DNA of 64,000 nucleotides from Nevskia sp964451925 (lineage in GTDB: Bacteria; Pseudomonadota; Gammaproteobacteria; Nevskiales; Nevskiaceae), in contig CAYVKA010000005.1 in assembly GCA_964451925.1 (NCBI GenBank), positions 62,001-126,000 of the forward strand. The letters run 5' to 3'. Under the pieces are notes generated by a model. It worked only from the letters and a program-made list of their open reading frames with translations, had not been told where the DNA came from and ran no database searches. Below are positions 50,785 to 59,967 of this stretch, in pieces. The translations under genes and the position numbers were made by a program. Each line of letters opens with the position of its first letter. Position 1 is the first letter of the stretch.

Positions 50785-51462
50785 CTATTTGCGACCGGAG
50801 TGCTGCCGGGCCATCAGATCGGCCAGCGAATCCACCTTCATCGACTGCATGGTCAGCGCGCCGACATAGAGCATGTCGATGATGCGCACGGTCTGCTGCA
50901 TGATCGTGCCGCGTCGTGCCGGCTGCTCGATGTAATCGAGCGTCTGGTGAAACACGTACTGCACCACCACCCGCGACACCTCGCGCAGGGTTTCGACCTT
51001 GATGGTCGGCACGATGTTGAGGAACAGCACGTCCTCCACCGTTTCCTCGGCCACGTCGTCGATCATCCGCTGCAGGGCTTCGCGCAGGGCCGGTATGGCG
51101 CCGTGGAGTTCGCGCACCGCGACAATGAAGGCCTCCGGGTGGCGTAGCGCGTAGTCGAAGACGTATTCGATGGTGCGCGGCGTGGCCTCGGCGACCGGGC
51201 TCTGCACGGTGCGGCGGATGCCGCGCAGATTGGTGCGGATGTCGAGGCCCAGCTCGTCGATGATCGCCTGGTTGAGCTGCTCCAGGCTGCTGAAGTGGCG
51301 GTAAAACGTATTCGGGTTGAGCCCGGCTTCGCGCGCCAGTTCGCGCAGGCCCAGCGCCTGCAGGCTGCGCTTGCTGGCGCCGATGCGCAGCGCGGCTTCG
51401 ATCAGTCGCTGGCGGCCGCCGACGGGCGCCGGATTTTCCTCAGTGGCTTTGGTGCGGCTCAT
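50785..51462 (-). CDS. TetR-family transcriptional repressor
   Basis: The 225-residue protein has a strong TetR helix-turn-helix at about 18-65 (RQRLIEAALRIGASKRSLQALGLRELAREAGLNPNTFYRHFSSLEQLNQAII) and an all-helical C-terminal ligand domain with YVFDYALRHPEAFIVAVRELHG and QQTVRIIDMLYVGALTMQ. The order and length resemble TetR regulators of aromatic or alkane monooxygenases. It is divergent from the flavin monooxygenase gene, and the dyad at 51513-51531 between them is its likely operator. Confidence 0.92.
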   Translation of the reverse strand: MSRTKATEENPAPVGGRQRLIEAALRIGASKRSLQALGLRELAREAGLNPNTFYRHFSSLEQLNQAIIDELGLDIRTNLRGIRRTVQSPVAEATPRTIEYVFDYALRHPEAFIVAVRELHGAIPALREALQRMIDDVAEETVEDVLFLNIVPTIKVETLREVSRVVVQYVFHQTLDYIEQPARRGTIMQQTVRIIDMLYVGALTMQSMKVDSLADLMARQHSGRK

Positions 51463-51493
51463 GGTGGCGATTGGGCCAATGTGCGGAGGTCCA

Positions 51494-51540
51494 TTGACAA
51501 CCAGTATACGCTTGTCTACATTGAGTAGACAGTTGTAGAC
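51494..51540 (+). promoter_or_regulatory. Monooxygenase promoter with overlapping TetR operator
   Basis: A perfect -35 TTGACA (51494-51499) is followed after 17 bases by TACATT (51517-51522). A perfect dyad TGTCTAC-ATTGA-GTAGACA (51513-51531) overlaps the -10, and a further half-site GTAGAC lies at 51535-51540. A minus-strand -10 TATACT (51508-51503) would serve the repressor gene. Repression of both genes by the adjacent TetR protein is inferred. Confidence 0.78.
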
Positions 51541-51627
51541 ATTGAAATTCGATCAAGACGTGGGGCCAAGGGCCGCCCGGCCCCGGCAAACCGCGCCAAT
51601 CCATATCCTGCGTAGGAGAGTTGTGTG

Positions 51628-53193
51628 ATGCCGAAGGTTTCCGCTGCCCCCAGGTCCGGCGCCGCCCGCGCTGCCAGCAGCCAGTCGGTGCGGATCGCCA
51701 TCGTCGGCACCGGCTTCGCCGGCCTCGGCATGGCAATCCGCCTGAAGCAGGCCGGGATGGAGGATTTCGTCGTGCTGGAGAAGGCCGGTGACGTCGGCGG
51801 CACCTGGCGCGACAACCACTATCCGGGCTGTGCCTGCGACGTGCAGTCGCACCTGTATTCGTTTTCCTTCGCGCCCAACCCGGAATGGTCGCGCATGTTC
51901 TCGCCGCAGCCGGAAATCTGGAGCTACCTGCGCAAGTGCACCGAACAATACGGCCTGCGCCCGTACATCCAGTTCAATTCCGAAGTCCAGTCCGCCAAGT
52001 GGGACGAGAAGGCCGGCCTGTGGCGCGTGCAGCTGTCCGGAGGCCGCCAGCTCGATGCCAAGGTGCTGATCTCCGGCATGGGCGGCCTCAGCCGCCCGGC
52101 CTATCCGGTGGGGGTGAAGGGCCTGGAGAAATTCCGCGGCAAGACCTTCCATTCGCAGGACTGGGATCATGAGTATGAGCTGAAGGGCAAGCGCGTCGCC
52201 GTCATCGGCACCGGCGCCTCCGCCATCCAGTTCGTGCCGCAGATCCAGAAGCAGGTGGCGCAGCTCGACCTGTACCAGCGCACGCCGCCGTGGATCCTGC
52301 CCAAGCCGGACCGTGAGGTGACGGACTTCGAGCACCGGCTGTTCAAGGCGGTGCCGCTGACGCAGCGCCTGTTCCGCGGCGCCATCTACGCCATGATGGA
52401 AACGCGTGTGCTGGGCTTCACCGTCAACCCCAAGGTCATGAACCTGGTGAAGCGTATGGCGCTGCGCCATATCCATCACCACATCAAGGATCCGCAGCTG
52501 CGCGCCCAGCTCACCCCGGATTACACCGTCGGCTGCAAGCGCGTGCTGATCTCCAACGACTACTATCCGGCGCTGGCCAAGCCCAACGTCGAGGTCATCA
52601 GCGGCGGCATCAGGGAAGTGCGCGCCAACAGCATCATCGGCGAGGACGGCACCGAGCGCCCGATCGACGCCATCATCTACGGCACCGGTTTTCACGCCAC
52701 CGACCCGATGCCCAAGGGCGTGCTGTTCGGCCGCGGCGGCCGCGACATCGTCGATACCTGGAAGGATGGCCCGGAAGCCTACAAAGGCACCACCGTCGCC
52801 GGGTTCCCCAACCTGTTCCTGATCGTCGGTCCGAACACCGGCCTGGGCCACAACTCGATGGTCTACATGATCGAATCACAGGTGAACTACGTGATGGACG
52901 CCCTGCGAAAGATGGAAGGCGGCAAGCTGCGCAGCGTCGATGTCAGACCGGAAGTGCAGGCCAGCTTCAACCGGAAGATCCAGTCGCAGCTGAGCCATGC
53001 GGTATGGAGCGCCGGCGGCTGCAAGAGCTGGTATCTGCACCCGAGCGGCAAGAACACCAGCCTGTGGCCGGGCTTCACCTTCAGCTTCCGCCGGCAGTTG
53101 AAGCGCTTCGATCTGGGCGACTATGTTGCCGAGGCGGCCGAGCAGAAGCCTGCACGCGCGGCCAAGTCGAAGCTGGTGGGTGAGACGGCCTGA
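51628..53193 (+). CDS. Baeyer-Villiger-type FAD-dependent monooxygenase
   Basis: The 521-residue flavoprotein has the FAD motif GTGFAGLG near residue 28, the BVMO fingerprint in FRGKTFHSQDWD (FxGxxxHxxxW), the second Rossmann motif IGTGASAIQF, and DAIIYGTGFHATDP. It should oxygenate a ketone to an ester or lactone, or another carbonyl, using NADPH and O2. CGTAGGAGAG precedes the ATG at 51628. It is the first gene of a likely unit with an SDR (53349) that could make the ketone from an alcohol. Expression is probably repressed by the divergent TetR protein. Confidence 0.9.
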   Translation: MPKVSAAPRSGAARAASSQSVRIAIVGTGFAGLGMAIRLKQAGMEDFVVLEKAGDVGGTWRDNHYPGCACDVQSHLYSFSFAPNPEWSRMFSPQPEIWSYLRKCTEQYGLRPYIQFNSEVQSAKWDEKAGLWRVQLSGGRQLDAKVLISGMGGLSRPAYPVGVKGLEKFRGKTFHSQDWDHEYELKGKRVAVIGTGASAIQFVPQIQKQVAQLDLYQRTPPWILPKPDREVTDFEHRLFKAVPLTQRLFRGAIYAMMETRVLGFTVNPKVMNLVKRMALRHIHHHIKDPQLRAQLTPDYTVGCKRVLISNDYYPALAKPNVEVISGGIREVRANSIIGEDGTERPIDAIIYGTGFHATDPMPKGVLFGRGGRDIVDTWKDGPEAYKGTTVAGFPNLFLIVGPNTGLGHNSMVYMIESQVNYVMDALRKMEGGKLRSVDVRPEVQASFNRKIQSQLSHAVWSAGGCKSWYLHPSGKNTSLWPGFTFSFRRQLKRFDLGDYVAEAAEQKPARAAKSKLVGETA

Positions 53194-53202
53194 CACTTCT
53201 GT

Positions 53203-53320
53203 CCCTCTCCCTCCGGGAGAGGGGGAGGGGTGAGGGACGCAGTACAAAAACGCGGGCGCTTCATCGATACTGCGCCCTGCACCGGGCGCTATAGCGCCGG
53301 CCTCTCCGAGAGGGAGGGGC
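53203..53320. repeat. Intergenic CCCTCTCCC-type hairpin repeat
   Basis: CCCTCTCCC (53203-53211) and GGGAGAGGG (53215-53223) form a perfect hairpin, followed by GGGGAGGGGTGAGGG and a spacer. A second CTCTCCGAGAGGGAGGGG element lies at 53299-53316. CCCTCTCC...GGAGAGGG elements of this type are scattered between genes in many GC-rich proteobacteria. It sits inside the monooxygenase-SDR unit. Confidence 0.6.
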
Positions 53321-53348
53321 ATTCAAATAAGAAACGAAGGAGAACGCT

Positions 53349-54182
53349 GTGAAGTCATTCGAAAACAAGGTGGCCGCGATCACCGGCGCCGGTTCCGGCA
53401 TGGGCCGCACCCTGGCATTGCGCCTGGCGGCGCAGAAGTGTCATCTGGCGCTGAGCGACGTCAACGAAGCGGGCCTGGCCGAGACGGCGAAGCTGGCCGC
53501 GCAGTCCGGCGTCAAAGTCACCAGCAAGAAGGTCGATGTGGCCAACCGCGACGCGGTTTACGCCTGGGCCGACGAAGTGGTGCGCGACCACGGCAAGGTC
53601 AACCTGATCTTCAACAATGCCGGCGTGGCCCTCGGCGCCACCGTCGAGGGCATGAGCTACGAGGATTTCGAGTGGATCGTCGGCATCAATTTCTGGGGCG
53701 TGGTGCATGGCACCAAGGCTTTCCTGCCGCACCTGAAGGCATCCGGCGAGGGCCATATCATCAACACCTCCAGCGTGTTCGGCCTGATGGGCATCCCCAG
53801 CCAGAGCGCCTATAACGCCACCAAGTTCGCGGTGCGCGGTTTCACCGAAGCGCTGCGGCAGGAGCTGGACCTGGGCACTTCCAATGTCAGCGCCACCAGC
53901 GTGCACCCGGGCGGCATCAAGACCAACATCGCCCGCGCCGCGCGCATGAGCAAGTCGATCCGCGACATCGGCCTCGATGACCAGCGCGGCAGCGAGAAAT
54001 TCGAAAAGATGTTCATCACCACCGCTGATAGCGCCGCCGCCACCATTCTCAAGGCGGTGCGTTGCAACAAGCGGCGCGTGCTGGTCGGGCCGGACGCCTA
54101 TGTCGTCGACCTGATGGTGCGGCTGCTGCCGTCCTCCTATCAGCGCGTCACCGCCTATTTCGCGCGCAAGTCGATGAAGTGA
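53349..54182 (+). CDS. SDR-family NAD(P)-dependent oxidoreductase
   Basis: The 277-residue SDR has TGAGSGMG at the cofactor site, NNAG, the catalytic Ser in INTSSV and the YNATK pair (YxxxK). The ADEVVRDHGKVNLIFNNAG and EALRQEL segments are typical of classical SDRs. The start is GTG at 53349, preceded by AAGGAGAACGCT. It is co-directional with the flavin monooxygenase and likely acts in the same pathway, oxidising an alcohol to the ketone substrate; this is inferred from the pairing seen in alicyclic degradation loci. A basic tail (ARKSMK) ends the protein. Confidence 0.87.
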   Translation: MKSFENKVAAITGAGSGMGRTLALRLAAQKCHLALSDVNEAGLAETAKLAAQSGVKVTSKKVDVANRDAVYAWADEVVRDHGKVNLIFNNAGVALGATVEGMSYEDFEWIVGINFWGVVHGTKAFLPHLKASGEGHIINTSSVFGLMGIPSQSAYNATKFAVRGFTEALRQELDLGTSNVSATSVHPGGIKTNIARAARMSKSIRDIGLDDQRGSEKFEKMFITTADSAAATILKAVRCNKRRVLVGPDAYVVDLMVRLLPSSYQRVTAYFARKSMK

Positions 54183-54298
54183 GCCGGGCGCTCTGACCAA
54201 TAGGGCCTCCCCCGGCCCTTGTTGTTTTCCTGTTTCAGTGCGGGCCACGCCTGCCGCGCCCATGCGCTCGAACATCGCCTATGGCGCCGCGGGCCGCC

Positions 54299-56008
54299 CT
54301 ACCTGCGCCGCAGGCGCCGGTAGGGCAGATATTGCGGTGTCCACACCTTGGCGCGGATCGCCGCTTCGATCCTGTCCCTGGTGATCCGCTTGCCGAGCCG
54401 TTCCTTGTGCACCTGCAAGGCCACCGCCAGCGCCACGGCCAGGGCCACCTGGCGCAGCGCCGTCACCGGCGGCAGCAGGTTCGCCTGCGGGTTCTGGCGT
54501 GCCGGCGAGGCTTCGGCCAGCGCCTTGGCCGCGGCCATGAACATGCTGTCGGTGATGCGGCGCGCGCCCATGGCGATTGCGCCGAGGCCCACACCGGGGA
54601 AGATATAGGCGTTGTTGGTCTGATCGACCTTGAAGTTGCGGCCATCGCGCAGGATCGGCGGGAACGGGCTGCCGGTGCCGATGACGGCGCGACCCCCGGT
54701 CCAAGCCACCAGATCTGCCGGTGTGGCTTCGCTGTGCGAGGTGGGATTGGAGAGCGGGAAGATCACCGGCCGCTGCGCCTGCTGCGCCATCGCGCGCACC
54801 ACGTCTTCGGTGAAGGCGCCGGCCTGGCCTGAAACGCCGATCAGCGTGCTCGGACGAGCGTTTTTCACCACATCGATCAAGTCGATGCGTCCGTCCCTCT
54901 GCAGTGTCCAGCCGGCGACCGCGTCGCGCTGTTGCACGAACCTCTGCTGGAACGGCAGCACGCCGTCCTTGCGGTCCACCATCAGGCCCTTGCTGTCGAT
55001 CATGTAGAAGCGCCTGGCCGCTTCGGCCTGGCTCAGGCCGGCATCGACCAGGCAGTGCAGCAACAGGTTCGCAATGCCGCAGCCGGCCGAGCCGGAGCCG
55101 AGCACCGCGATGCGCTGTTCGCGCAGCGGTACCCCGGTGACGTTGATCGCCGCCAGCAAGGCGCCGGTGGCCACCGCCGCGGTGCCCTGGATATCGTCGT
55201 TGAAGGTGCACAGGCGGTCGCGGTAACGATCCAGCAGGCGGCTGGCGTTGCCCTTGGCGAAGTCCTCCCACTGCAGCAGCACGTGCGGCCAGCGTTTGCT
55301 TAGCGCCGCGATGAAGGCCTCGACGAAGTCGTCGTATTCGGCGCCGCGGATGCGCTCGTGACGCCAGCCGATGTACAGCGGATCGTTGCGGCAGGCGGGG
55401 TTGTCGGTGCCCACGTCGAGAATGACCGGCAGGGTGGTGCCGGGCGCGATGCCGCCGCAGGCGGTGTACAGCGCCAGCTTGCCGATGGGGATGCCCATGC
55501 CGCCGGCGCCCTGGTCGCCGAGGCCGAGGATGCGCTCGCCGTCGGTGACGACGATCACCTCGGTGCGGTCGAAGCGCTTGTTGGCCAGGATCTGCGCGAT
55601 GCGCTCCTGATGCGGCGGACTGAGGAACAGGCCGCGCGGTTTGCGGAACAGGTGGCTGAACTGCTGGCAGCCTTCGCCCACGGTGGGCGTATAAACGATC
55701 GGCAGCAGCTCCTCCAGATTGGCCGTGAGCAAGGCGTAGTACAGGGTTTCGTTGGTGTCCTGCAACTCACGCAGAAAAGCGTAGCGTTCCAGATCGGTGG
55801 AAAACTTGCGCAGCGCTTGCAGGCGCCGCGCCACCTGTTCCTCGATGCCCACCACGCTCGGCGGCAGCAGTCCATGCAGATCGAAGGCATCGCGCTCGCT
55901 TTCGCTGAAGGCCGTGCCCTTGTTCAGCAGCGGATCGGCCAGCAGCTGGCTCGAGCACAGGGAGGTGGTGATGGTCTGCGCTTCGTCACCGGCTGCAGTC
56001 TTGGTCAT
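54299..56008 (-). CDS. maeA: NAD-dependent malic enzyme
   Basis: The 569-residue protein decarboxylates malate to pyruvate. It has the PIVYTPTVGEGCQQFSHLFRKPRGLFLS region with the catalytic Tyr, TDGERILGLGDQGAGGMGIPIGKLALYTACGGI with the active-site Lys, the metal site at FNDDIQGTA, and the nucleotide motif LGSGSAGCGIAN. The large size and the overall pattern match the MaeA/eukaryotic-like NAD-preferring class. GAGGAAA precedes the ATG. It stands alone between the SDR gene, convergent with it, and the kinase-like gene. Confidence 0.95.
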   Translation of the reverse strand: MTKTAAGDEAQTITTSLCSSQLLADPLLNKGTAFSESERDAFDLHGLLPPSVVGIEEQVARRLQALRKFSTDLERYAFLRELQDTNETLYYALLTANLEELLPIVYTPTVGEGCQQFSHLFRKPRGLFLSPPHQERIAQILANKRFDRTEVIVVTDGERILGLGDQGAGGMGIPIGKLALYTACGGIAPGTTLPVILDVGTDNPACRNDPLYIGWRHERIRGAEYDDFVEAFIAALSKRWPHVLLQWEDFAKGNASRLLDRYRDRLCTFNDDIQGTAAVATGALLAAINVTGVPLREQRIAVLGSGSAGCGIANLLLHCLVDAGLSQAEAARRFYMIDSKGLMVDRKDGVLPFQQRFVQQRDAVAGWTLQRDGRIDLIDVVKNARPSTLIGVSGQAGAFTEDVVRAMAQQAQRPVIFPLSNPTSHSEATPADLVAWTGGRAVIGTGSPFPPILRDGRNFKVDQTNNAYIFPGVGLGAIAMGARRITDSMFMAAAKALAEASPARQNPQANLLPPVTALRQVALAVALAVALQVHKERLGKRITRDRIEAAIRAKVWTPQYLPYRRLRRR

Positions 56009-56089
56009 CGCGGGTTTCCTCGGAGGCCTGTGGCCGGCACTGCGCCGCCCCAGCATGACATACGGGCGTGGTCGAAACTGTGATTGACC

Positions 56090-56530
56090 TTAGGGATTTT
56101 CCCGCGGATCGCGGCGCAGCCAGACGCGCACGCGGTTGCGATCCTGCACCCGCTCATACTGCACCCGTTCGGCAAAGCCATCGATCAGCGCCACTCCCAG
56201 GCCGCCCACCGGCCTTTGTGCCAGCGGCAGTTTCAGCAGCTCGGGGTTCAGCGTATCCAGCGGATTCCAGGCTCGTTCGGCGTCCTCGTAGGTCAGCTCC
56301 ACGTCGGCACCGGCGGGTTCGATCTGCACCGTCACCGCGGCGCCATCGACCGGGCATTGACCGTGGCGGAAGGTGTTGGTGAACAATTCTTCCGCCACCA
56401 GCTGCAGGCGCAGGTTGGTGCCGCGCGGCAGGCCCAAGGCCTCGGCGCGCCTGGCGACGAACTCCATCAAGGCCGGCAGACTGGCGCTGCAGGCGGGAAA
56501 GCTCTGGATTGACGCGCTCATTTGCGGCAT
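56090..56530 (-). CDS. RsbW-like serine protein kinase / anti-sigma ATPase
   Basis: The 146-residue GHKL protein has the N-box ELFTNTFRHG (LVAEELFTNTFRHG), the D/G1 region VELTYEDAERAWNP and GGLGVALIDGF. These fit the HATPase_c_2 anti-sigma/anti-anti-sigma kinase family, which phosphorylates STAS proteins and holds a partner. An ATG at 56528-56530 is used; a second Met three codons later is possible. GGGGAG sits just upstream. It is divergent from the FecR gene. A STAS protein and a SpoIIE phosphatase, the other partner-switch parts, lie 4.5 kb and 1.2 kb away. Confidence 0.85.
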   Translation of the reverse strand: MPQMSASIQSFPACSASLPALMEFVARRAEALGLPRGTNLRLQLVAEELFTNTFRHGQCPVDGAAVTVQIEPAGADVELTYEDAERAWNPLDTLNPELLKLPLAQRPVGGLGVALIDGFAERVQYERVQDRNRVRVWLRRDPRENP

Positions 56531-56613
56531 GGACTCCCCGGGCCCCCTGGCGCCTGTTGCATACCCCGGCCCCGAATTGATTATAGTGAACAGCCATCAG
56601 GGGAGGGGCTACC

Positions 56614-57063
56614 ATGCGCAGGAAAGCAACCGGATTCATTGTTGCGGCGGGGCTGCTCGCCGCCGTTACGGCCGCCCGGGCCGATGATGTCGCAGGGGTG
56701 TTCAAGGTGGTTCATGGCGGGGTGGCGGTGGAGCGCAAGGGGGCCACGCTGCCGGCAGCGGTGGGCATGCCGGTGTACCAGTCCGACCAGATCGTCACCG
56801 CCGCCGATGGCAGCGCCGGCATCACTTTCGAGGACAACGCGCTGCTGTCGCTGGGCCCGTCCAGCCGCCTCGCACTCGACCGCTTCAGCTTCAATTCGAC
56901 CACCCATGACGGCGCCTTCGACACCACCCTGAGCAGCGGCAAGCTGGCCGTGGTGTCGGGCAAGATCGCCCACCACCAGCTCGACGCCATGCGGGTGAAG
57001 ACGCCCAGCACTATTCTCGGCGTGCGCGGCACCAAGTTTCTGGTGCAGGTGGGGGGCACGTGA
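56614..57063 (+). CDS. Secreted FecR-domain protein
   Basis: The 149-residue protein has a signal peptide (cleavage ARA-DD near residue 23) and then a FecR domain (VKVVHGGVAVERKG region, YQSDQIVTAADGSAGITFEDNALLSLGPSSRLALDRF, MRVKTPSTILGVRGTKFLVQV). In the periplasm FecR-type domains occur in signalling proteins and alone beside CHASE2 proteins. It lacks the N-terminal helix of sigma regulators such as FecR itself. GGGGAGGGG precedes the ATG. Its stop overlaps the start of the OmpA-lipoprotein gene by GTGA, so they are coupled. Confidence 0.87.
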   Translation: MRRKATGFIVAAGLLAAVTAARADDVAGVFKVVHGGVAVERKGATLPAAVGMPVYQSDQIVTAADGSAGITFEDNALLSLGPSSRLALDRFSFNSTTHDGAFDTTLSSGKLAVVSGKIAHHQLDAMRVKTPSTILGVRGTKFLVQVGGT

Positions 57064-57653
57064 GCGCCGCACGGCGCTGGCTGCCGCTGCTGGCGCTGTT
57101 GTTGACGGCCTGTGCCGCCGCTCCCGACCGGGTGGTGCTGCTGCCGGACGACCAGGGCAAGGTGGGCAAGCTCAATGTCGCCAATGCCGGCGGCGAGACC
57201 CTGCTCGATTCGGCCTACGCCACGGCCAGTGCCAGTGGCGGCAGCAAGGCCGAAGCCGGGCGCACCGACGCCGAGCATGTCAACCAGGAATTCGGCGCCG
57301 TACTGGCCGCGCTGCCGCAGGCACCGGTATCGTACACGCTGTACTTCGTGCGCGACACCGACGACCTGACGCCGGACTCGCGTGCGCTGGCGCCGTCAAT
57401 CCTGAGCCAGATCGCCCGTTTTCCCGCCGCCGAGGTGGTGGTGATCGGCCACACCGACACCCAGGGAAGCGACGAATACAACGACAAACTGTCGCTGGAC
57501 CGTGCCCGTGAGGTGCGGCAGCAGCTGATCGCGCTGGGCTTCGACGGGGCGCATATCTCCGTCGCCGGGCGCGGCAAGCGTGAGCTGGCGGTACCCACCG
57601 CCGACGGCGTGGCCGAGCCGCGCAACCGGCGCGCGGAAATCCTGGTGCGCTAA
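57060..57653 (+). CDS. OmpA-domain lipoprotein
   Basis: The 197-residue lipoprotein has lipobox LTAC (Cys18), a linker to about residue 90, and a C-terminal OmpA/MotB peptidoglycan-binding domain with VVVIGHTDTQGSDEYNDKLSLDRAREVRQQLIALGF and AVPTADGVAEPRNRRAEILVR. The Asp and Arg residues that bind diaminopimelate are visible (HTDTQGS..., NRRAEI). It is anchored to a membrane and contacts the cell wall. The GTG start at 57060 overlaps the FecR stop. It converges on the CHASE2-SpoIIE gene across a GC repeat. Confidence 0.9.
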   Translation: MSAARRWLPLLALLLTACAAAPDRVVLLPDDQGKVGKLNVANAGGETLLDSAYATASASGGSKAEAGRTDAEHVNQEFGAVLAALPQAPVSYTLYFVRDTDDLTPDSRALAPSILSQIARFPAAEVVVIGHTDTQGSDEYNDKLSLDRAREVRQQLIALGFDGAHISVAGRGKRELAVPTADGVAEPRNRRAEILVR

Positions 57654-57662
57654 ATCCCGCCC

Positions 57663-57686
57663 GGCCGCCCGGCCGCCCGGCCGCCC
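57663..57686. repeat. Tandem 8-bp GGCCGCCC repeat between convergent genes
   Basis: Three exact copies of GGCCGCCC occupy 57663-57686 in the 45-base gap between the OmpA lipoprotein stop and the CHASE2-SpoIIE stop. The tandem is GC-only and partly self-complementary, so it can fold and may slow polymerase. It may also be a slippage-prone spacer. Confidence 0.6.
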
Positions 57687-57698
57687 GGCGGCGCGGTG

Positions 57699-59900
57699 CT
57701 ACATCCGCGCCGTCTTCGCCTCGGTGGTTTGCGGCGCACGCGCGGCGCCGTGCCAGCGCAGCGCCAGGATGGTGAGATCGTCGGCCTGTTCGGCGCCCTC
57801 GGAGAAGGCGAGGGTGTCGCCCAGCAACTGGTCCACCACCTGTTGCGCCGGTTCGCCGTGTGGCTGCGCAGTCAGGCAGGCCTGGATGCGCTGTTGGCCG
57901 TAGAACGCCCCGGCACGGTTCTGCGCGTCGCCGATGCCGTCGGTGAGCAGGCAGATCCCGTCGCCCGGAGCCAGCTGCAGCGTCTCGCTGCGGTAGGGAA
58001 AACCGTCCACCACGCAGAGCGGCGGGCCGCCGGCAGTCTGCAGGCGGCGTGGCGCGCCGACGGAGGCCGGCAGCAGCCAGGGCGGCTCGTGGCCGGCGCT
58101 GCACCAGTCGAGGCGTCCGCTGTCCAGGTGCAGCACCGCCGCCAGCACGGTGACGAACAGCAGCTCAGGGTTTTCCTCGGCGATGGCGGCGTCGGCATCG
58201 CGCAGCGTGCGGCCCGGGTCGGCGCTGCTGCGCAGCGCGGCCCCTTTGGTCAGGGCCTTGGACAGGGCCATGAACAGGCTCGCCGGCAGGCCCTTGCCGG
58301 AGACGTCGCCGACGACAATGAACAGGTGCGTCTCGTCCAGCAGGAAGAAATCGTAGAGGTCGCCGCCGACGCTGCGCGCCGGCAGCATGCGAGCCGCCAC
58401 CTCGACGCGCGCCTCCTGGCCCAGCACCTGCTGCGGCTCCGGCAGCATGCCCATCTGGATGCGCCGCGCCGCGTCGAGCTCGCCTTCGATGCGGGCGCGC
58501 GCCACCTGGCTGTCATTGAGCGCCTGGCGCAGCCGGCTGCGCTGCATCCGCGTTTCACTCAGGGACAGCGCCAGCAGCACGGCGAAGACGAAGGTGGCGC
58601 CGATGGCGGGATTGGCCACGTCGATCAGCAGTCCGGCGTAGCGGAACAGCAGCAGGCCGCCGCCGAAGCTGGCCGCCAGCGACAGCAGGAACACGCCGGC
58701 TGCGCTGAGCGGGCGCAGCCACGGCACCACCGCCAGCAGCAGCAGGGACAGCGCCGCCAGCAGCACCGCCTCGGCCCAGCCGGCCCAGCGCGGCCGGCTC
58801 AGCCGGCGGCCGTCGATGACGTTGTCCATGGCTTCGGCCAGCACATCGACCCCGGGCATGCGGCCGCGCGGCGTGACCACCACGTCCTGCAGGCCGAGGG
58901 CGGTGTAGCCGATCAGCACGATGCGGCCGGACAGCACGTCGGCCGGGACCTTGCCGCGCAACAGATCGACCACTGACAGATGGGGGCGTTGCTCCGGATC
59001 GGAGAAGTGCAGCCACCAGGAGCCGTCACGGTCGGTCGGAATATCGTGGCCGCCGACGCGCAGGCTGCGGATGCCGCCGGCATCGGCGCTGATGCGCAAA
59101 GCCGGTTCGGAGGCGGCCAGGCGCAGCGCTTCCACCGACAATGAGGGCAGCAGGTCGTCGCCGATGCGCACCAGGGAGGAAATGCGCCGCACCACGCCGT
59201 CCTCGCTGGCCGCCGGCAGCACGCCGTGTCCGATGGCCGCGGCATCGATCACCTCGATGCTGCGCAGGGCGGCGGGGTAGTGCGGCGTGAAGGGCGCCGG
59301 GTCGGCTCCGCTGAGCAGCAGTGGCGCGCGATAGGGCCGGCCTTTGGGCAGGCCGGCATCCTCGGCCAGGGCGCCCACGCCCAACACCACCCGCGCGGCG
59401 CGGAGCGCAGCGGCGAACTGCTGGTCGTAGTCGGGCAGGGTGCTGACCGTGCCGGCCAGCTCGGCGAAGCCCGAGTTCACCAGCAGCAGCCCCTGCTGAC
59501 GCGGTGACAGCCGGTCCGGTTCGGGGAACAGGGCGTCGATGGCGATGGCGGCGGGGTGCTGTGCGGCGATGCGGTCGATGATCTCCGCCAGCTTGGAACG
59601 CGGCCACGGCCACTGGCCCATGGCGGCCAGGCTGCTGTCGTCGATGGCGACGACAATCACGCCGTCGTTGACGCGCTCGCGCGGCATCAGGTGCTGGTAC
59701 AGGTCGAAGATCTCGGTGCGGCGGTCGCGCTGCACCCGCGTGTCCGTCAGCGCAATCGCCAGCACCGCCAGCGCCAGCAGCGCGAAGCCCAGCGGCCGGC
59801 CGCGCGCCAGGCCGAAACGGTGCAGCCAGCGCGGGCGGTGCCGGCGTGAGTCGGCAGCGGCTGGTCGCGGAACAGCCGGGCCGGGCTCGTCGCCGTTCAT
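57699..59900 (-). CDS. CHASE2-SpoIIE (PP2C) membrane phosphatase
   Basis: The 733-residue protein has a membrane helix near 37-52, an extracytoplasmic CHASE2 domain (about 55-350, VVAIDDSSLAAMGQWPWPRSKLAEII, IGYTALGLQDVVVTPRG, MPGVDVLAEAMDNVIDG) and three more helices (about 365-445). The SpoIIE/PP2C phosphatase domain (about 500-725) has SVGGDLYDFFLLDETHLFIVVGDVSGKGLPASL with metal Asp residues, and LLTDGIGDAQN. It should dephosphorylate a phospho-STAS protein in response to an envelope signal. It is on the same strand as and downstream of the MBL and STAS genes. Confidence 0.92.
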   Translation of the reverse strand: MNGDEPGPAVPRPAAADSRRHRPRWLHRFGLARGRPLGFALLALAVLAIALTDTRVQRDRRTEIFDLYQHLMPRERVNDGVIVVAIDDSSLAAMGQWPWPRSKLAEIIDRIAAQHPAAIAIDALFPEPDRLSPRQQGLLLVNSGFAELAGTVSTLPDYDQQFAAALRAARVVLGVGALAEDAGLPKGRPYRAPLLLSGADPAPFTPHYPAALRSIEVIDAAAIGHGVLPAASEDGVVRRISSLVRIGDDLLPSLSVEALRLAASEPALRISADAGGIRSLRVGGHDIPTDRDGSWWLHFSDPEQRPHLSVVDLLRGKVPADVLSGRIVLIGYTALGLQDVVVTPRGRMPGVDVLAEAMDNVIDGRRLSRPRWAGWAEAVLLAALSLLLLAVVPWLRPLSAAGVFLLSLAASFGGGLLLFRYAGLLIDVANPAIGATFVFAVLLALSLSETRMQRSRLRQALNDSQVARARIEGELDAARRIQMGMLPEPQQVLGQEARVEVAARMLPARSVGGDLYDFFLLDETHLFIVVGDVSGKGLPASLFMALSKALTKGAALRSSADPGRTLRDADAAIAEENPELLFVTVLAAVLHLDSGRLDWCSAGHEPPWLLPASVGAPRRLQTAGGPPLCVVDGFPYRSETLQLAPGDGICLLTDGIGDAQNRAGAFYGQQRIQACLTAQPHGEPAQQVVDQLLGDTLAFSEGAEQADDLTILALRWHGAARAPQTTEAKTARM

Positions 59901-59967
59901 GCCGGGTCGGCGCTCATCGCGTCTGGCCCTGCGTCACAGGGCAAGCGGCGGCAGGGCCCGGGATTGA

